Source: Jiangella ureilytica
Lineage (GTDB): Bacteria > Actinomycetota > Actinomycetes > Jiangellales > Jiangellaceae
Assembly: GCF_004348545.1 (NCBI RefSeq)
Contig: NZ_SMKL01000002.1
Coordinates: 1-64,000 of the forward strand
Length of the DNA stretch: 64,000 bases
Direction: 5' to 3'
The first letter of the stretch is position 1, and the number at the start of each line of letters is the position of its first letter. The translations under genes and the position numbers were made by a program. The notes beneath the pieces are model-generated. The model saw only the letters and a program-made list of their open reading frames with translations. It was not told the origin of the DNA and made no database searches. Shown in pieces: positions 44,891 to 54,016 of the stretch.

Positions 44891-45973
44891 TCACTCCATC
44901 TCCGGGGTGGACGGGCGCGTGGGCAGGCGGCGGTGCGGCAGGCCGAACTCGGCGGCGACGGCGTCCAGCTCGGCCCGCGCGGCGGCGGAGAGCCGGACCC
45001 CGTCGCGCTCGGCCGCGGCCAGGGCGGCGTCCTCGACCTCGCCGGGCAACAGGACGCGCTCGACACCGTCGGCCGGCGGCAGGTCGTGCACCTCGCGGGC
45101 GAACCCCTCGACGTGCGCGGCGAACGCCTCGCGGCCCAGCCAGCGGCCGGGGTCGAGGGCGAGGAACAGGTGGCTGACGCGCTGCTGGCGGTCCGGGTGC
45201 AGGTACATGTCGCCCAGTGCGTGCCCCGTCACCCCGGCCACCAGGCCGCCGCACAGCAGCTCGATCATCATCGCCAGGCCCGACCCCTTCGGCCCGGCGA
45301 ACGGCAGCATCGAGCCGGCCAGCGCCGCGGTGGCGTCGGTGGTCGGCCGGCCCTCGGTGTCGACCGCCCAGCCCGGCGGGATCGGCCGGCCCTGCTGCTC
45401 GGCGACGATGACCTTGCCGCGGGCGGTGGCGCTGGTCGCGATGTCGAGCACCAGCGGCGGTCCGCCCGCGCGCGGGACGGCGATGCTCAGCGGGTTGGTG
45501 CCGACGGCGCGGCCGCGGCCGCCGTGGTACGTCATGGTCGGCGGGGCGTTGGAGAGGGCGACGACGGCGAACCCCTCCGTGGCCGCCCGGCGGGTCAGGT
45601 AGGCCAGCGTGCCGCAGTGGTTGGAGTTCGCGACCCCGGCCACGCCCACGCCGTGCGCTCCGGCCAGCGCGACCGCGGCTTCCAGCCCGGTCAGCGCGCC
45701 CAGCTGGCCGACGGCGTTGCGCGCGTCGACCCGGGCCGCGGCGCCGTCGTGCTCGGTCACCGGGACGGCCAGCGGGTCGACCGCACCGGACTTCAGCCGC
45801 GACGCGTAGACCCGCAGCCGGACCACGCCGTGCGAGTCGATGCCGCGCGCCTCGGCGTCGACCAGCGAGCCGGCCACCAGGTCCGCCGTCGCCGCCGGGA
45901 GCCCCGTCGAGCCCAGCACGGCGGCGCAGTGCGCCCGCAGGACCTCGAGCGGGATCGGGTCGGCCGGCGTCAT
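44891..45973 (-). CDS. Ldh-family (malate/L-lactate/ureidoglycolate type) NAD(P)-dependent oxidoreductase
   Basis: A 360-residue enzyme of the YiaK/AllD/MDH2 family: [25 protein letters not shown] with the catalytic His in [33 protein letters not shown]-type segment [11 protein letters not shown], and [21 protein letters not shown]. The family reduces 2-keto acids or oxidises 2-hydroxy acids. ATG 45973 overlaps the upstream dehydratase stop as ATGA. In this cluster it probably handles a keto sugar acid, as YiaK does with 2,3-diketogulonate. Confidence 0.87.
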   Translation of the reverse strand: MTPADPIPLEVLRAHCAAVLGSTGLPAATADLVAGSLVDAEARGIDSHGVVRLRVYASRLKSGAVDPLAVPVTEHDGAAARVDARNAVGQLGALTGLEAAVALAGAHGVGVAGVANSNHCGTLAYLTRRAATEGFAVVALSNAPPTMTYHGGRGRAVGTNPLSIAVPRAGGPPLVLDIATSATARGKVIVAEQQGRPIPPGWAVDTEGRPTTDATAALAGSMLPFAGPKGSGLAMMIELLCGGLVAGVTGHALGDMYLHPDRQQRVSHLFLALDPGRWLGREAFAAHVEGFAREVHDLPPADGVERVLLPGEVEDAALAAAERDGVRLSAAARAELDAVAAEFGLPHRRLPTRPSTPEME

Positions 45974-47184
45974 GCGGGGTCGGCCCACCGCTCGTTCGGG
46001 ATCAGGGGGTACCAGTCCGGCCGGGCGGGGTCGCGGTCGTAGGTGTAGTTGCCGACCTTCTGGAACAGCTCCGAGTACTTCGCCATCTTGTCCGGGTCGA
46101 GCACCACGCCGAGCCCGGGCCCGTCGGGGACGGCGATGGTGCCGTTCTCATAGGTCATCTTGCCGCCGACGATGACGTCGTCGGCCAGGTGGTGGTAGTG
46201 GGTGTCGACGGCGAACGGCAGTGCCGGCAGCACCGCGCCGAGGTGCAGCATGGTGGCCAGCCCGATGCCCAGCTCACCTGACGAGTGCATGGCGACGCTG
46301 AGCTGGAACGTCTCGCACACCCCCGCCGCCTTGACGCACGGCCGGATGCCGCCCCAGAACGTGGTGTCGAGCAGGATGACGTCGACCGCGGGCTGCAGCA
46401 CGTTGGCGGCCAGCTGCTCGAAGTTCACGACGACGGTGTTCGTCGCGGTCGGGATGGTGATCGCCTCGCGCACCCGGCGCATGCCGTTGAGACCCCAGGT
46501 CGGGTCCTCGAAGTAGTCGTTGCGCAGGTGCTCGATGCCGCGGGCGAACCGGATCGACTCCTCGACGCTGAGCACCGAGTTCGGGTCGTAGCGCAGCCCG
46601 TCCCCGGGCGCCGCCTCGGCCACCGCCTCGTAGGCGTCGCGCTCGTAGTCGGGGTGGAAGACGCCGCCCTTGAGTTTGTGCGTGCGGAAGCCGAAGCGCT
46701 CCTTGAGGTCCAGCGTGTGCGCCGCGAGCTGCTCGGCGGTGCGGACCTCACCCGAGCCGTCCTCGTTCGGGTAGCGGAAGAACAGGTACGACCCGAACTC
46801 GACCCGGTCGCGCAGCCGTCCCCCGAGCAGCTGCGAGGCGGGCAGGCCGAGCGCCTTGCCCATCAGGTCGATGCAGGCGAATTCCAGCGCCGCGTGCAGG
46901 TGGGTGCGGTTGCCGTACAGCGCGGCGGTCGGGTTGAGCAGCTTGAACCGCATCGCCTCGAGGTCGAACGGGTCGTGGCCCTGCAGGTACGGCAGCAGCC
47001 CCCGGAACGCGTCCTCGGTGGCCCTGCCCGCGCCGCGCATCTCGCCCAGGCCGGTCAGCCCCTCGTCGGTGTCGACCTCGACGATGGTGCGCACGAACCG
47101 GCCCCAGTGCCCGCCGTTGGCGTGCCGCAGCGGCGCCTCGAGCGGTATCGCCACCGTCGTCGCGCGGATGTCCGTGATCTTCAT
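45970..47184 (-). CDS. Enolase-superfamily glucarate-dehydratase-like enzyme
   Basis: A 404-residue member of the GlucD branch. Catalytic and metal residues line up as K170-L-K172 (HKLKGG), D200 and N202 (YDPNS), E226 (YFEDPTW), N249 (ATNTVVV), D273 and H300 ([10 protein letters not shown]), the His-Asn-Lys pattern of glucarate dehydratase. It should remove water from an acid sugar to give a 2-keto-3-deoxy acid; D-glucarate itself is not assured. It is encoded after the aldo/keto reductase (10-nt gap) and before the Ldh gene. Confidence 0.88.
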   Translation of the reverse strand: MKITDIRATTVAIPLEAPLRHANGGHWGRFVRTIVEVDTDEGLTGLGEMRGAGRATEDAFRGLLPYLQGHDPFDLEAMRFKLLNPTAALYGNRTHLHAALEFACIDLMGKALGLPASQLLGGRLRDRVEFGSYLFFRYPNEDGSGEVRTAEQLAAHTLDLKERFGFRTHKLKGGVFHPDYERDAYEAVAEAAPGDGLRYDPNSVLSVEESIRFARGIEHLRNDYFEDPTWGLNGMRRVREAITIPTATNTVVVNFEQLAANVLQPAVDVILLDTTFWGGIRPCVKAAGVCETFQLSVAMHSSGELGIGLATMLHLGAVLPALPFAVDTHYHHLADDVIVGGKMTYENGTIAVPDGPGLGVVLDPDKMAKYSELFQKVGNYTYDRDPARPDWYPLIPNERWADPA

Positions 47185-47194
47185 CGGTGTCTCC

Positions 47195-48142
47195 TCACCG
47201 GTTGTAGAGCGGCGCGGCGCCACCCACGTCCGCCCAGACCTCGTCGCACGCCGCCGCCGTGGCGTCGTCCAGCGGTCCACCGTCGATCGCCCGCAGGTTC
47301 GCCTCGAGCTGGCCGAGCCGCGACGCCCCGAGCAGCACGGCGGCGGTCAGCGGCCGGTTCGCCACCCAGCGCAGGGCCAGCTCGACCAGCGTGATGCCGG
47401 CGGCGTCGGCGACACCGGCCAGCCGGTCGACGGCGTCGAACAACGGCCCGTTCCAGTACCGGTCGCGGTACACCTCGCGGCTGAACCGGGTGCCCGGCTC
47501 CGGCGCCCGATCGATGCGGTGCTTGCCCGTGAGCAGGCCGCCGGCCAGCGGGTTGTAGACGATGTTCGACAGCCCGAAGTGCTCGGCACAGGCGGCGTAC
47601 TCGGCCTCGATGCGCCGGCCGACCAGGTTGTACATCGGCTGCGAGATCAGCGGCTCCGGCCAGCCGTTCGTCCGGGCGAGCAGCAGCGCCTCGGTGACCT
47701 GCCAGGCGGCGAAGTTGGACTGGCCGACGTGGCGGATCTTGCCGGCGGCCACGAGGTCGGCCAGCGTGGCCAGCGTCTCCTCGATGGGCGTGCCGTAGTC
47801 GGGCCGGTGCAGGTAGTACACGTCGATGCGGTCGGTGCCGAGCCGGCGCAGGCTGGCCTCGACGGCCTTCGTCAGCGCCGCCCGGCCCAGTCCCGTGAGC
47901 GACTCGTCGGCCTGCTCGACGTGGCTGCCGCCCTTCGTGGCCAGCAGCACCTCGTCGCGGAACGGCCTCACCGCCCGGCCGAGGATCTCCTCCGACGCAC
48001 CGCCCTGGTAGTTGTTGGAGGTGTCGAACATGGTCACGCCGGCCTCGCGGGCGGCCCGCACCATCTCGACCGCGCCGGGCTCGTCGACCTGGGCGCCGAA
48101 CGTCATGGTGCCGAGGACCACGCGGCCGATCGTCAGCGGCAT
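47195..48142 (-). CDS. Aldo/keto reductase
   Basis: A 315-residue AKR barrel with the tetrad D ([17 protein letters not shown] and Y), K (LLATKGG) and H ([12 protein letters not shown]). NADPH-binding features include [12 protein letters not shown] and [15 protein letters not shown]. It resembles sugar-oxidising/reducing members of the AKR11/12 type. ATG 48142 is preceded by GCAGGAGGAG. In the cluster it may oxidise an imported sugar to a lactone or reduce an aldehyde product. It lies 56 nt downstream of the permease gene in the same operon. Confidence 0.88.
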   Translation of the reverse strand: MPLTIGRVVLGTMTFGAQVDEPGAVEMVRAAREAGVTMFDTSNNYQGGASEEILGRAVRPFRDEVLLATKGGSHVEQADESLTGLGRAALTKAVEASLRRLGTDRIDVYYLHRPDYGTPIEETLATLADLVAAGKIRHVGQSNFAAWQVTEALLLARTNGWPEPLISQPMYNLVGRRIEAEYAACAEHFGLSNIVYNPLAGGLLTGKHRIDRAPEPGTRFSREVYRDRYWNGPLFDAVDRLAGVADAAGITLVELALRWVANRPLTAAVLLGASRLGQLEANLRAIDGGPLDDATAAACDEVWADVGGAAPLYNR

Positions 48143-48198
48143 GAGCTGCTCCTCCTGCGCCCTGGGGGCTCGATGGGGTGGGATGTGATGGGTGGCGG

Positions 48199-49056
48199 TC
48201 ATTTCAGCCCCGTCGTCGCGACCCCGCGGACGAGGTACTTCTGGGCGGCCAGGAAGAACCCGAAGATCGGGCCGAGCGAGAGGATCGACATCGCGAACAG
48301 CGGCCCCCACGACGACTCGCCCTCGGCGTCCATGAACGCCCGCAGTGCCAGCGGGACGGTGTAGTTCTCCGGCGTCGACAGGTAGATCAGCGGCGACAGG
48401 AAGTCGTTCCACGTCCAGATGAACGTGAAGATCGCCGTGGTGGCCAGCGCAGGCATCGTCAGCGGCAGGATCACCCGCCAGTAGATGCCCCACCAGCCGC
48501 AGCCGTCGATCTTCGCGGCGTCGTCGAGCTCGCGCGGCAGCGTCCGGATGAACTGGACCATGAGGAAGATGAAGAACGCGTCGGTGGCCAGGAACTTCGG
48601 CACGATCAGCGGCAGGAACGTGTCGATCCAGTTCAGCTCCGAGAACAGGACGTACTGCGGGATCAGCACCACGTGCTGCGGCAGCATGATCGTCGCGAGC
48701 ATGATCGCGAACCAGAAGCGACGGAACCGGAAGTTCAGCCGGGCGAACGCGTACGCCGCCAGCGAGCAGGCGATCAGGTTGCCGACGATCGAGCCGATCG
48801 CCACGACGAACGAGTTCACGAAGAACGTCGAGAACGGGATCCGCAGCGCGTTCCAGCCGTCGGTGTAGTTCGACAGCGTGAACCGGCTCGGCCACAGGCC
48901 CGAGTCGCTGAAGATCAGCTCGGTCGGCTTGAACGAGCTCGAGAGCATCCAGATCAGCGGGTAGAGCAGCAAGAGGCCGAACGCCACCAGGGCCACGTGC
49001 TTGACCAGCCGCCGCGCCCGCGACGGCCGTCCCGTCGTCGCCGTCGCCCCGCTCAT
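48199..49056 (-). CDS. ABC sugar importer permease (MalG-like)
   Basis: A 285-residue permease with six predicted helices and EAA loop LPRELDDAAKIDGCGWWGIYWRVILPLTMPAL. ATG 49056 overlaps the upstream permease gene by 4 nt. CUT1-type carbohydrate importer subunit; no ATPase gene is present in the operon. Confidence 0.92.
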   Translation of the reverse strand: MSGATATTGRPSRARRLVKHVALVAFGLLLLYPLIWMLSSSFKPTELIFSDSGLWPSRFTLSNYTDGWNALRIPFSTFFVNSFVVAIGSIVGNLIACSLAAYAFARLNFRFRRFWFAIMLATIMLPQHVVLIPQYVLFSELNWIDTFLPLIVPKFLATDAFFIFLMVQFIRTLPRELDDAAKIDGCGWWGIYWRVILPLTMPALATTAIFTFIWTWNDFLSPLIYLSTPENYTVPLALRAFMDAEGESSWGPLFAMSILSLGPIFGFFLAAQKYLVRGVATTGLK

Positions 49057-50006
49057 CGCTCGTCTCCGTAGAACACCCAGTACTTCGACGCCGCGAAGTT
49101 GAGCGCGGTGAACAGTGCGATGACCACGAACAGCACCCACGCCATCGCCGACGCGTAGCCCATGCGGAAGCTGGCGAAGCCCTCCTGGTACAGGTACAGC
49201 GTGTAGAAGAGCGTGGAGTCGACGGGGCCGCCGGTGCCGTCGCTCACCACGAATGCCGGAGTGAAGGCCTGGAACGCGCCGATCATCTGCAGGATCAGGT
49301 TGAAGAAGATGACCGGCGTGAGCAGCGGCACGGTGATCGAGAAGAACCGCCGCACCCGGCCCGCGCCGTCGACCGACGCCGCCTCGTAGTACATGTCCGG
49401 GATCTGCCGCAGCCCGGCCAGGAAGATCACCATGGGCGCGCCGAAGGTCCACACGCTCAGTGCGACCAGCGTGTACACGGCGGTCGCCGGCTCGGAGATC
49501 CAGCTCCGGCCCTCGATGCCGAACGCACCGAGGAACGAGTTCACCAGGCCGTCGCCGCTGAAGACCCGCCGCCACAGGATCGCGATCGCCACCGACGAGC
49601 CGAGCAGCGACGGCAGGTAGTACACCGACCGGTAGAAGGAGAGCCCGCGCAGCCCCTTGTCCAGCACCATCGCCAGGAGCAGCGCGAACGCCAGCTGCAG
49701 CGGCACCGAGACCACGACGTAGATCAGCGTGACCTTCAGCGACGCGATGTAGCGCGGGTCGTCGGTGAACAGCCGCACGTAGTTGTCCAGGCCGATCCAC
49801 GACGGCGACGTCAGCGGGTTGTACTCGGTGAAGGACAGGTAGAGCGAGGCGATCATCGGGCCGATGACGATGACGAACAGCCCCACCAGCCACGGCGACA
49901 GGAACAGGTACCCCGCCACGTTCTCGCTGATCCGGAACCGGCGCCCGCCGGCGCGGCGGGGCCGCTCCGGCGGGCTCTCGACCCGGTCTCGTGTGGCGAC
50001 GGACAT
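49053..50006 (-). CDS. ABC sugar importer permease (MalF-like)
   Basis: A 317-residue permease with several transmembrane helices (first at NVAGYLFLSPWLVGLFVIVIG) and EAA loop IPDMYYEAASVDGAGRVRRFFSITVPLLTPV. Its ATG shares one base with the binding-protein stop (TGATG at 50008-50004). It pairs with the downstream MalG-like subunit to import a sugar or glycoside. Confidence 0.92.
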   Translation of the reverse strand: MSVATRDRVESPPERPRRAGGRRFRISENVAGYLFLSPWLVGLFVIVIGPMIASLYLSFTEYNPLTSPSWIGLDNYVRLFTDDPRYIASLKVTLIYVVVSVPLQLAFALLLAMVLDKGLRGLSFYRSVYYLPSLLGSSVAIAILWRRVFSGDGLVNSFLGAFGIEGRSWISEPATAVYTLVALSVWTFGAPMVIFLAGLRQIPDMYYEAASVDGAGRVRRFFSITVPLLTPVIFFNLILQMIGAFQAFTPAFVVSDGTGGPVDSTLFYTLYLYQEGFASFRMGYASAMAWVLFVVIALFTALNFAASKYWVFYGDER

Positions 50007-51319
50007 CAGCCGAGCAGTCCCGGCGCTTCGCTCATCAGCTGGCCGACGGCGTCCTCGAGAGTCATCCGGCCGAACGCGTACTCGTAGTACAGCCGCTGGT
50101 AGAGGTCGTTGAAGTCGCCGAACCCGGTCGGCAGCACCGGTGTCACCTGCGCGTCGTGCGCCTGCACGGTCTCGAGGTGCTCGAAGGAGCGCTGCTCGGT
50201 CTCGTCGACGGTGCCCAGGACCTCCTCGCGGATCGTCGGCGACGCCGGCACGCCGCGGGTGGTCTGCAGCAGCGCACCCGCCTCGGAGTCGTTGACCAGG
50301 AAGTCGATGAGCTTGGCCGCCTCGTCGGCGTTGGCGCTGGTGCGGGTGACGCTCCAGGCCATGCCGGCCCGCCAGACCTGGCCGGGCGCGCCGTCGTCGC
50401 CGAACGGGTAGGTGGCCATGCCGACCTCGCCCGGGCTCAGCCCCACGAAGTTCGTGTACTGGCTCGACGTGGTGAAGTCCATGGCCGCGTAGCCCTGCAC
50501 GACGCCGGAGTTCTCCGGGTTGGCGCCCTGCGCGGTCTGCAGGTCGGCGGGCACCGCGGCGCCGTCCTCGCGCAGGTCCCCCCAGAACTGCCACAGCTCC
50601 TCGACGTCCGCGGCCTCGAAGCCGAGCTCGTTGCCGTCGAACAGCTGCTTGCCGCGCTGGTTGAGGAAGGACTGCAGGACCTCGTACTGCGGGCCGCCGT
50701 CCTCGGTGCCGTAGTAGCCCTCGCCGCCGGCCGCCGCGATCTCGCGGGCCAGGTCGGCGAACTCCGACCACGTCCACGTCTCGCTCGGCGGCTCGATGCC
50801 CAGCTCCTGCAACTTCGTGGCGTCGTAGACGAGCGCGTGGCCGTCGAGGCCCGGCGGGATGCCGTACAGCGTGCCGTCGATGGTCTGCGCCTCGAGCGGC
50901 TCCTCCTCCCAGCCCTCGATGTCGATGGTGCCGTCGTCGACGTACGGGCCGAGGTCGAGCAGCACGTCGCTGGTCGCGTACTGCGAGAGCACCTGGCCCG
51001 ACATCTGGATGATGTCCGGGGCGTTGCCGCCGGCCACCTGCGTGGTCAGCCGGTCCCAGAAGTTCGTCGCGGTGGTGTACTCGACGCTGATGTCGACGTT
51101 CGGGTTCTGCTCCATGTACAGGTCGAGCGCGTCCTGGGTGCGGGTGTTGCGCTCGTCCGACCCCGACCAGGCGATCCGCAGCGAGACGTCACCGTCGCCA
51201 CCCTCGGCGCCGGCGGAGTCGCCGTCGGACCCGCAGGCGGCGAGGCCCGCGACGAGCAGGGCGCACATCGTCGCCGTCAGAGCTGTGACTGCCCGCTGAC
51301 GCGTAGTCCGTACCGTCAT
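50006..51319 (-). CDS. Lipoprotein substrate-binding protein of the second ABC importer
   Basis: A 437-residue exported lipoprotein (lipobox VAGLAAC, C29) with the extracellular solute-binding type 1 fold: WSGSDERNTRTQDALDLYMEQNP, NAPDIIQMSGQVLSQYA, GIPPGLDGHALVYDATKLQELG and the Trp-rich WTWSEFADLAREI. It is the first gene of the operon that continues through the permeases, aldo/keto reductase, dehydratase, Ldh and RraA. The ligand is unknown; the downstream enzymes suggest a sugar or sugar acid, and the neighbouring ADP-ribosylglycohydrolases raise the possibility of an N-glycoside. Confidence 0.9.
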   Translation of the reverse strand: MTVRTTRQRAVTALTATMCALLVAGLAACGSDGDSAGAEGGDGDVSLRIAWSGSDERNTRTQDALDLYMEQNPNVDISVEYTTATNFWDRLTTQVAGGNAPDIIQMSGQVLSQYATSDVLLDLGPYVDDGTIDIEGWEEEPLEAQTIDGTLYGIPPGLDGHALVYDATKLQELGIEPPSETWTWSEFADLAREIAAAGGEGYYGTEDGGPQYEVLQSFLNQRGKQLFDGNELGFEAADVEELWQFWGDLREDGAAVPADLQTAQGANPENSGVVQGYAAMDFTTSSQYTNFVGLSPGEVGMATYPFGDDGAPGQVWRAGMAWSVTRTSANADEAAKLIDFLVNDSEAGALLQTTRGVPASPTIREEVLGTVDETEQRSFEHLETVQAHDAQVTPVLPTGFGDFNDLYQRLYYEYAFGRMTLEDAVGQLMSEAPGLLG

Positions 51320-51394
51320 AGCGGTCTCCTCCTTGAGAGCTATCGATCACGGCAGAGTGCGGGAGCGCCGGCTGCGGGTCCGGGTGGCGTCAGA

Positions 51395-52540
51395 TCACGA
51401 CGCCACGCGGCCGAGCTGGCGACTGAGCTGGGCGAGGTTGCCCTGGACGGCCGCGTACAGGCCGTCCGCGGTCTCCTTCGGCGTGCGGGTGGAGACGGTG
51501 TAGGGGTCGGTGGCCACCTGGGCGGTGATGGTGGGCTCCCAGTCGGGGGGCAGTGCCGCCGTGCCGCGGAGCGCGGCACTGAGCGACCCCGCCACGCAGG
51601 CCCGGCCGTCGGTGTCGCGGCCGAGGTTGACGGCGGCGACGACGGCCTCGTACGGGTCGGCCCGGCTGATGTTGACGGCGGCGAGCGCCGTGCCGAGCGT
51701 CTCGACCGGCCACAGGATCGTGCGGCCGGCGTACTCGTCGTCGAGCAGGCCACGCAGGTTGCGCCAGTCGCCACCCGCGGGGACGTGCTCGAGGATGTGC
51801 TCGATCTCCGCGCGCGGCAGCGGCGAGAGCCGGGCCAGCGCGGCGTCGATGACGGTGTCCACGGTGGCGTCGGCGCTCAGGCCCTCGGCGATGCCGGCGG
51901 CGACGGCGGACGCGACCTCGAGGGCGTAGTTGCCGGGGACGCCGCTCTGGTCCTTGAGCCGGCCGACGTCGAGGGCGTCGGCGGCGGCCTGGGCGGGGTT
52001 GCCGGCGTTGACGACGCCGACGGCCGCCATCATCGCGGTGACGCCCCAGGCGCCCGGGAAGTAGGCGAACTTGCCGATCTCCCACGGCGGGACGCCGGCC
52101 TTGGCGGAGTAGTAGATGACCTGGTCCTGGCCGCCGAGCAGGATGCCGAACTTCGCCGGGTCGATGTCGCGGACCCAGATCTTCGCGACGTCCTCGACGG
52201 TGACCCGGCCGCCCTTCTCGATGACGGCGGTGACGGTGAGGCGGTGCCGCTCGTGGCCGTCCTCGCTCATGCCGGGCGGGCGGTCGTGCACCTGGTAGGT
52301 GTTCGGGTAGCCGCGGACCACCGGCAGGTTCGGGAACTTGTCCTTCCACTTGTTCGGCTGCGGCAGCATGGTCGTCACCAGGCCGAACTGCTCCTCGATG
52401 TCCTTCCAGTGCATCACCTCGGTGACGTCGCCCATCGAGTGGCCGACCGTCGCCGCGATCTCGACCGCGAGGATGCGGTCGTAGAGGCGGCCGCCGGTCG
52501 GCGCGTCCTGCTCACCGTCGGTCTGCGCGTGCGGCGCCAT
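51395..52540 (-). CDS. ADP-ribosylglycohydrolase-family protein (paralogue 1)
   Basis: A 381-residue all-helical protein of the DraG/ARH family. The N-terminal GHSMGDVTE and the C-terminal NLGRDTDGR (D309 and D311) are the expected metal-site regions. The usual TDDT motif is replaced by S92-E-D-G95 in MSEDGHERHRL, and the Thr after the C-terminal DTD is Gly. ATG 52540 is chosen over the ATG at 52591 because GGGAGGGAC precedes it. Family enzymes cleave N- or O-glycosidic bonds to ADP-ribose or related sugars. Here it sits 75 nt upstream of a sugar importer operon and is divergent from a close paralogue, so a catabolic glycoside hydrolase role is plausible. Confidence 0.82.
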   Translation of the reverse strand: MAPHAQTDGEQDAPTGGRLYDRILAVEIAATVGHSMGDVTEVMHWKDIEEQFGLVTTMLPQPNKWKDKFPNLPVVRGYPNTYQVHDRPPGMSEDGHERHRLTVTAVIEKGGRVTVEDVAKIWVRDIDPAKFGILLGGQDQVIYYSAKAGVPPWEIGKFAYFPGAWGVTAMMAAVGVVNAGNPAQAAADALDVGRLKDQSGVPGNYALEVASAVAAGIAEGLSADATVDTVIDAALARLSPLPRAEIEHILEHVPAGGDWRNLRGLLDDEYAGRTILWPVETLGTALAAVNISRADPYEAVVAAVNLGRDTDGRACVAGSLSAALRGTAALPPDWEPTITAQVATDPYTVSTRTPKETADGLYAAVQGNLAQLSRQLGRVAS

Positions 52541-52660
52541 GTCCCTCCCGGTCGTCGTCGGCACGGGTTCCCATCCGCTGCGGAGCTCCATGGCGGTGGA
52601 TGGTATTCAAAATTCTGTACTCTGGTCAAGGCATCCCTAACCGATCAAAGGACGCGACCC
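52541..52660. promoter_or_regulatory. Divergent promoter region between the two ADP-ribosylglycohydrolase genes
   Basis: An AT-rich stretch (GTATTCAAAATTCTGTAC, 52603-52620) stands out in the 120 bp between the start codons and shows partial dyad symmetry (GTA...TAC ends). It is a candidate operator or -10 region for one or both genes. The nearby GntR protein encoded at 43444-44145 is a possible binder. Confidence 0.4.
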
Positions 52661-53812
52661 ATGCCGACGTTGTTCGAGAAGATCTACGGAGTCGAAGCCG
52701 CCACCACCATCGCCAACTCCATGGGCGACGTGCTCGAGGGCCTGGCCTGGTTCGAGATCGAGGAGAGATACGGGCTGGTCACGGAGTTGCTGCCGCAGCC
52801 GAACAAGTGGGGCAGCCGGCCGGTCATGGGCATCAGTGCCGACGAGAACGGGCCGGCCCGCATGCCGCAGGAGTGGGGCAACGACTTCGTCTGGTACCCG
52901 CACGACCGGCCGCCGGGGCAGAGCGAGGACGGGCACGAGCGGCACCGGCTCGCCGTCACGGCCATCATCGAGAAGGGCGGCCGGGTCACCGTCGAGGACG
53001 TCGCCCGCATCTGGCTGCGCGACATCGACCCGGCGAGGTTCGGCTACCTGCTCGGCCCGCAGGACCAGGTCATCTACTACGCGCTCAAGGCCGGCGTGTG
53101 GCCGTGGGAGACCGGCCGGTACGCCACCTTCCCCGGCATGATCGGCACCTCCAAGATGATGATCGCCATCGGGACGGTGAACGCCTGCGACCCGCGGCAG
53201 GCCGCCCGCGACGCCCTCGACGTGGGGCGCATCAAGGACATCCGCGGCCCCCGCGACAACTACTCGCTCGAGGTCGCGGCGGCGATCGCGGCCGGCACCG
53301 CCGAGGCGCTGAAGCCCGCGGCCACCGTCGACTCCGTCCTGGCGGTCGCGCTGGAGCAGCTGAGCCGGGTGCCGCGGCGTGAGGTCGAGACAGCACTGGG
53401 CTGGGCTCGCGACACCGCCGACTGGCGCGACCTGCGGCCGAAGTTCCAGGACAAGTACCTCGGCCACTGGATGTCCGACGCCGTCGAGATCCTGTCCGGC
53501 GGTGCGGCGATCTTCCAGATCACCGGCGGCCACGTCGAGGACTCGATCGTCCAGGCGGTCAACCTGGGCCGCGACACCGACTGCCGCGCCTATATCGCCG
53601 GCGGCTGGTCGGCCGCGCTGCGCGGGATCGACGCGGTTCCCGAGCGCTGGGTGAAGACGGTGACCGAGCAGGTCGCGACCGATCCGTACACCGTCTCGAC
53701 CCGCACCCCGCTCGAGAGCGCCACCGGGCTCTACGAGGCCGTGCAGAACGAGCTGCGCCGCTCGAAGGAGCGCGTCGCCGACCTGGAGTCCCTCGGCGCC
53801 GGCTCAGAATGA
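52661..53812 (+). CDS. ADP-ribosylglycohydrolase-family protein (paralogue 2)
   Basis: A 383-residue paralogue of the divergent gene, aligning along its whole length: NSMGDVLEG, the same HDRPPG-x-SEDGHERHRL block (S88-E-D-G91), GGRVTVEDVA-IW-RDIDPA-FG, QDQVIYY, and NLGRDTDCR with D305 and D307. The Thr after DTD is Cys here. Middle regions differ more, suggesting separate substrates or a heteromeric pair. AAAGGA lies 9 nt before ATG 52661. The last codon and stop fall inside the left end of an intergenic palindromic element. Confidence 0.82.
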   Translation: MPTLFEKIYGVEAATTIANSMGDVLEGLAWFEIEERYGLVTELLPQPNKWGSRPVMGISADENGPARMPQEWGNDFVWYPHDRPPGQSEDGHERHRLAVTAIIEKGGRVTVEDVARIWLRDIDPARFGYLLGPQDQVIYYALKAGVWPWETGRYATFPGMIGTSKMMIAIGTVNACDPRQAARDALDVGRIKDIRGPRDNYSLEVAAAIAAGTAEALKPAATVDSVLAVALEQLSRVPRREVETALGWARDTADWRDLRPKFQDKYLGHWMSDAVEILSGGAAIFQITGGHVEDSIVQAVNLGRDTDCRAYIAGGWSAALRGIDAVPERWVKTVTEQVATDPYTVSTRTPLESATGLYEAVQNELRRSKERVADLESLGAGSE

Positions 53813-54010
53813 TCACGTCCACCACGGAATTCCGTGCCACACCAGGGCTGTATGCCTGGTGTGGCACGGAATCCCCGTGTGGTGTGGCCATGCCTGCGTT
53901 GGTAATCGCTTTCCAGATGGCGTTCGCAGACGTCACGAGGATTACCTGAGCTTCACCACGATTGCAGGCCTGGTTCACCAGGGAATCGCGTGGTGAACGT
54001 GGTCATTCCC
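53806..54010. repeat. Intergenic palindromic element, copy B, with 18-bp terminator stem
   Basis: The left end (AGAATGATCACGTCCACCAC, 53806 onward) matches the inverted right end (53983-54010, reading GTGGTGAACGTGGTCATTCC), and both resemble the ends of the element at 14359-14523. Inside, ATTCCGTGCCACACCAGG (53829-53846) is perfectly mirrored at 53855-53872 around an 8-base loop, a strong terminator. A further CAGGCCTGGTTCACC segment lies near the right end. The element fills the gap between the convergent paralogue 2 and mntH genes and supplies the former's stop codon. Confidence 0.75.
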
Positions 54011-54016
54011 AGTGGG

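Noticed and set aside
49991-53812. Plus-strand open frame of about 1,270 codons antisense to the ABC importer and glycohydrolase genes
   Set aside because: Arg/Val/Gly-rich shadow translation; the genuine protein is only the part from ATG 52661, which has clear family motifs and a ribosome binding site.
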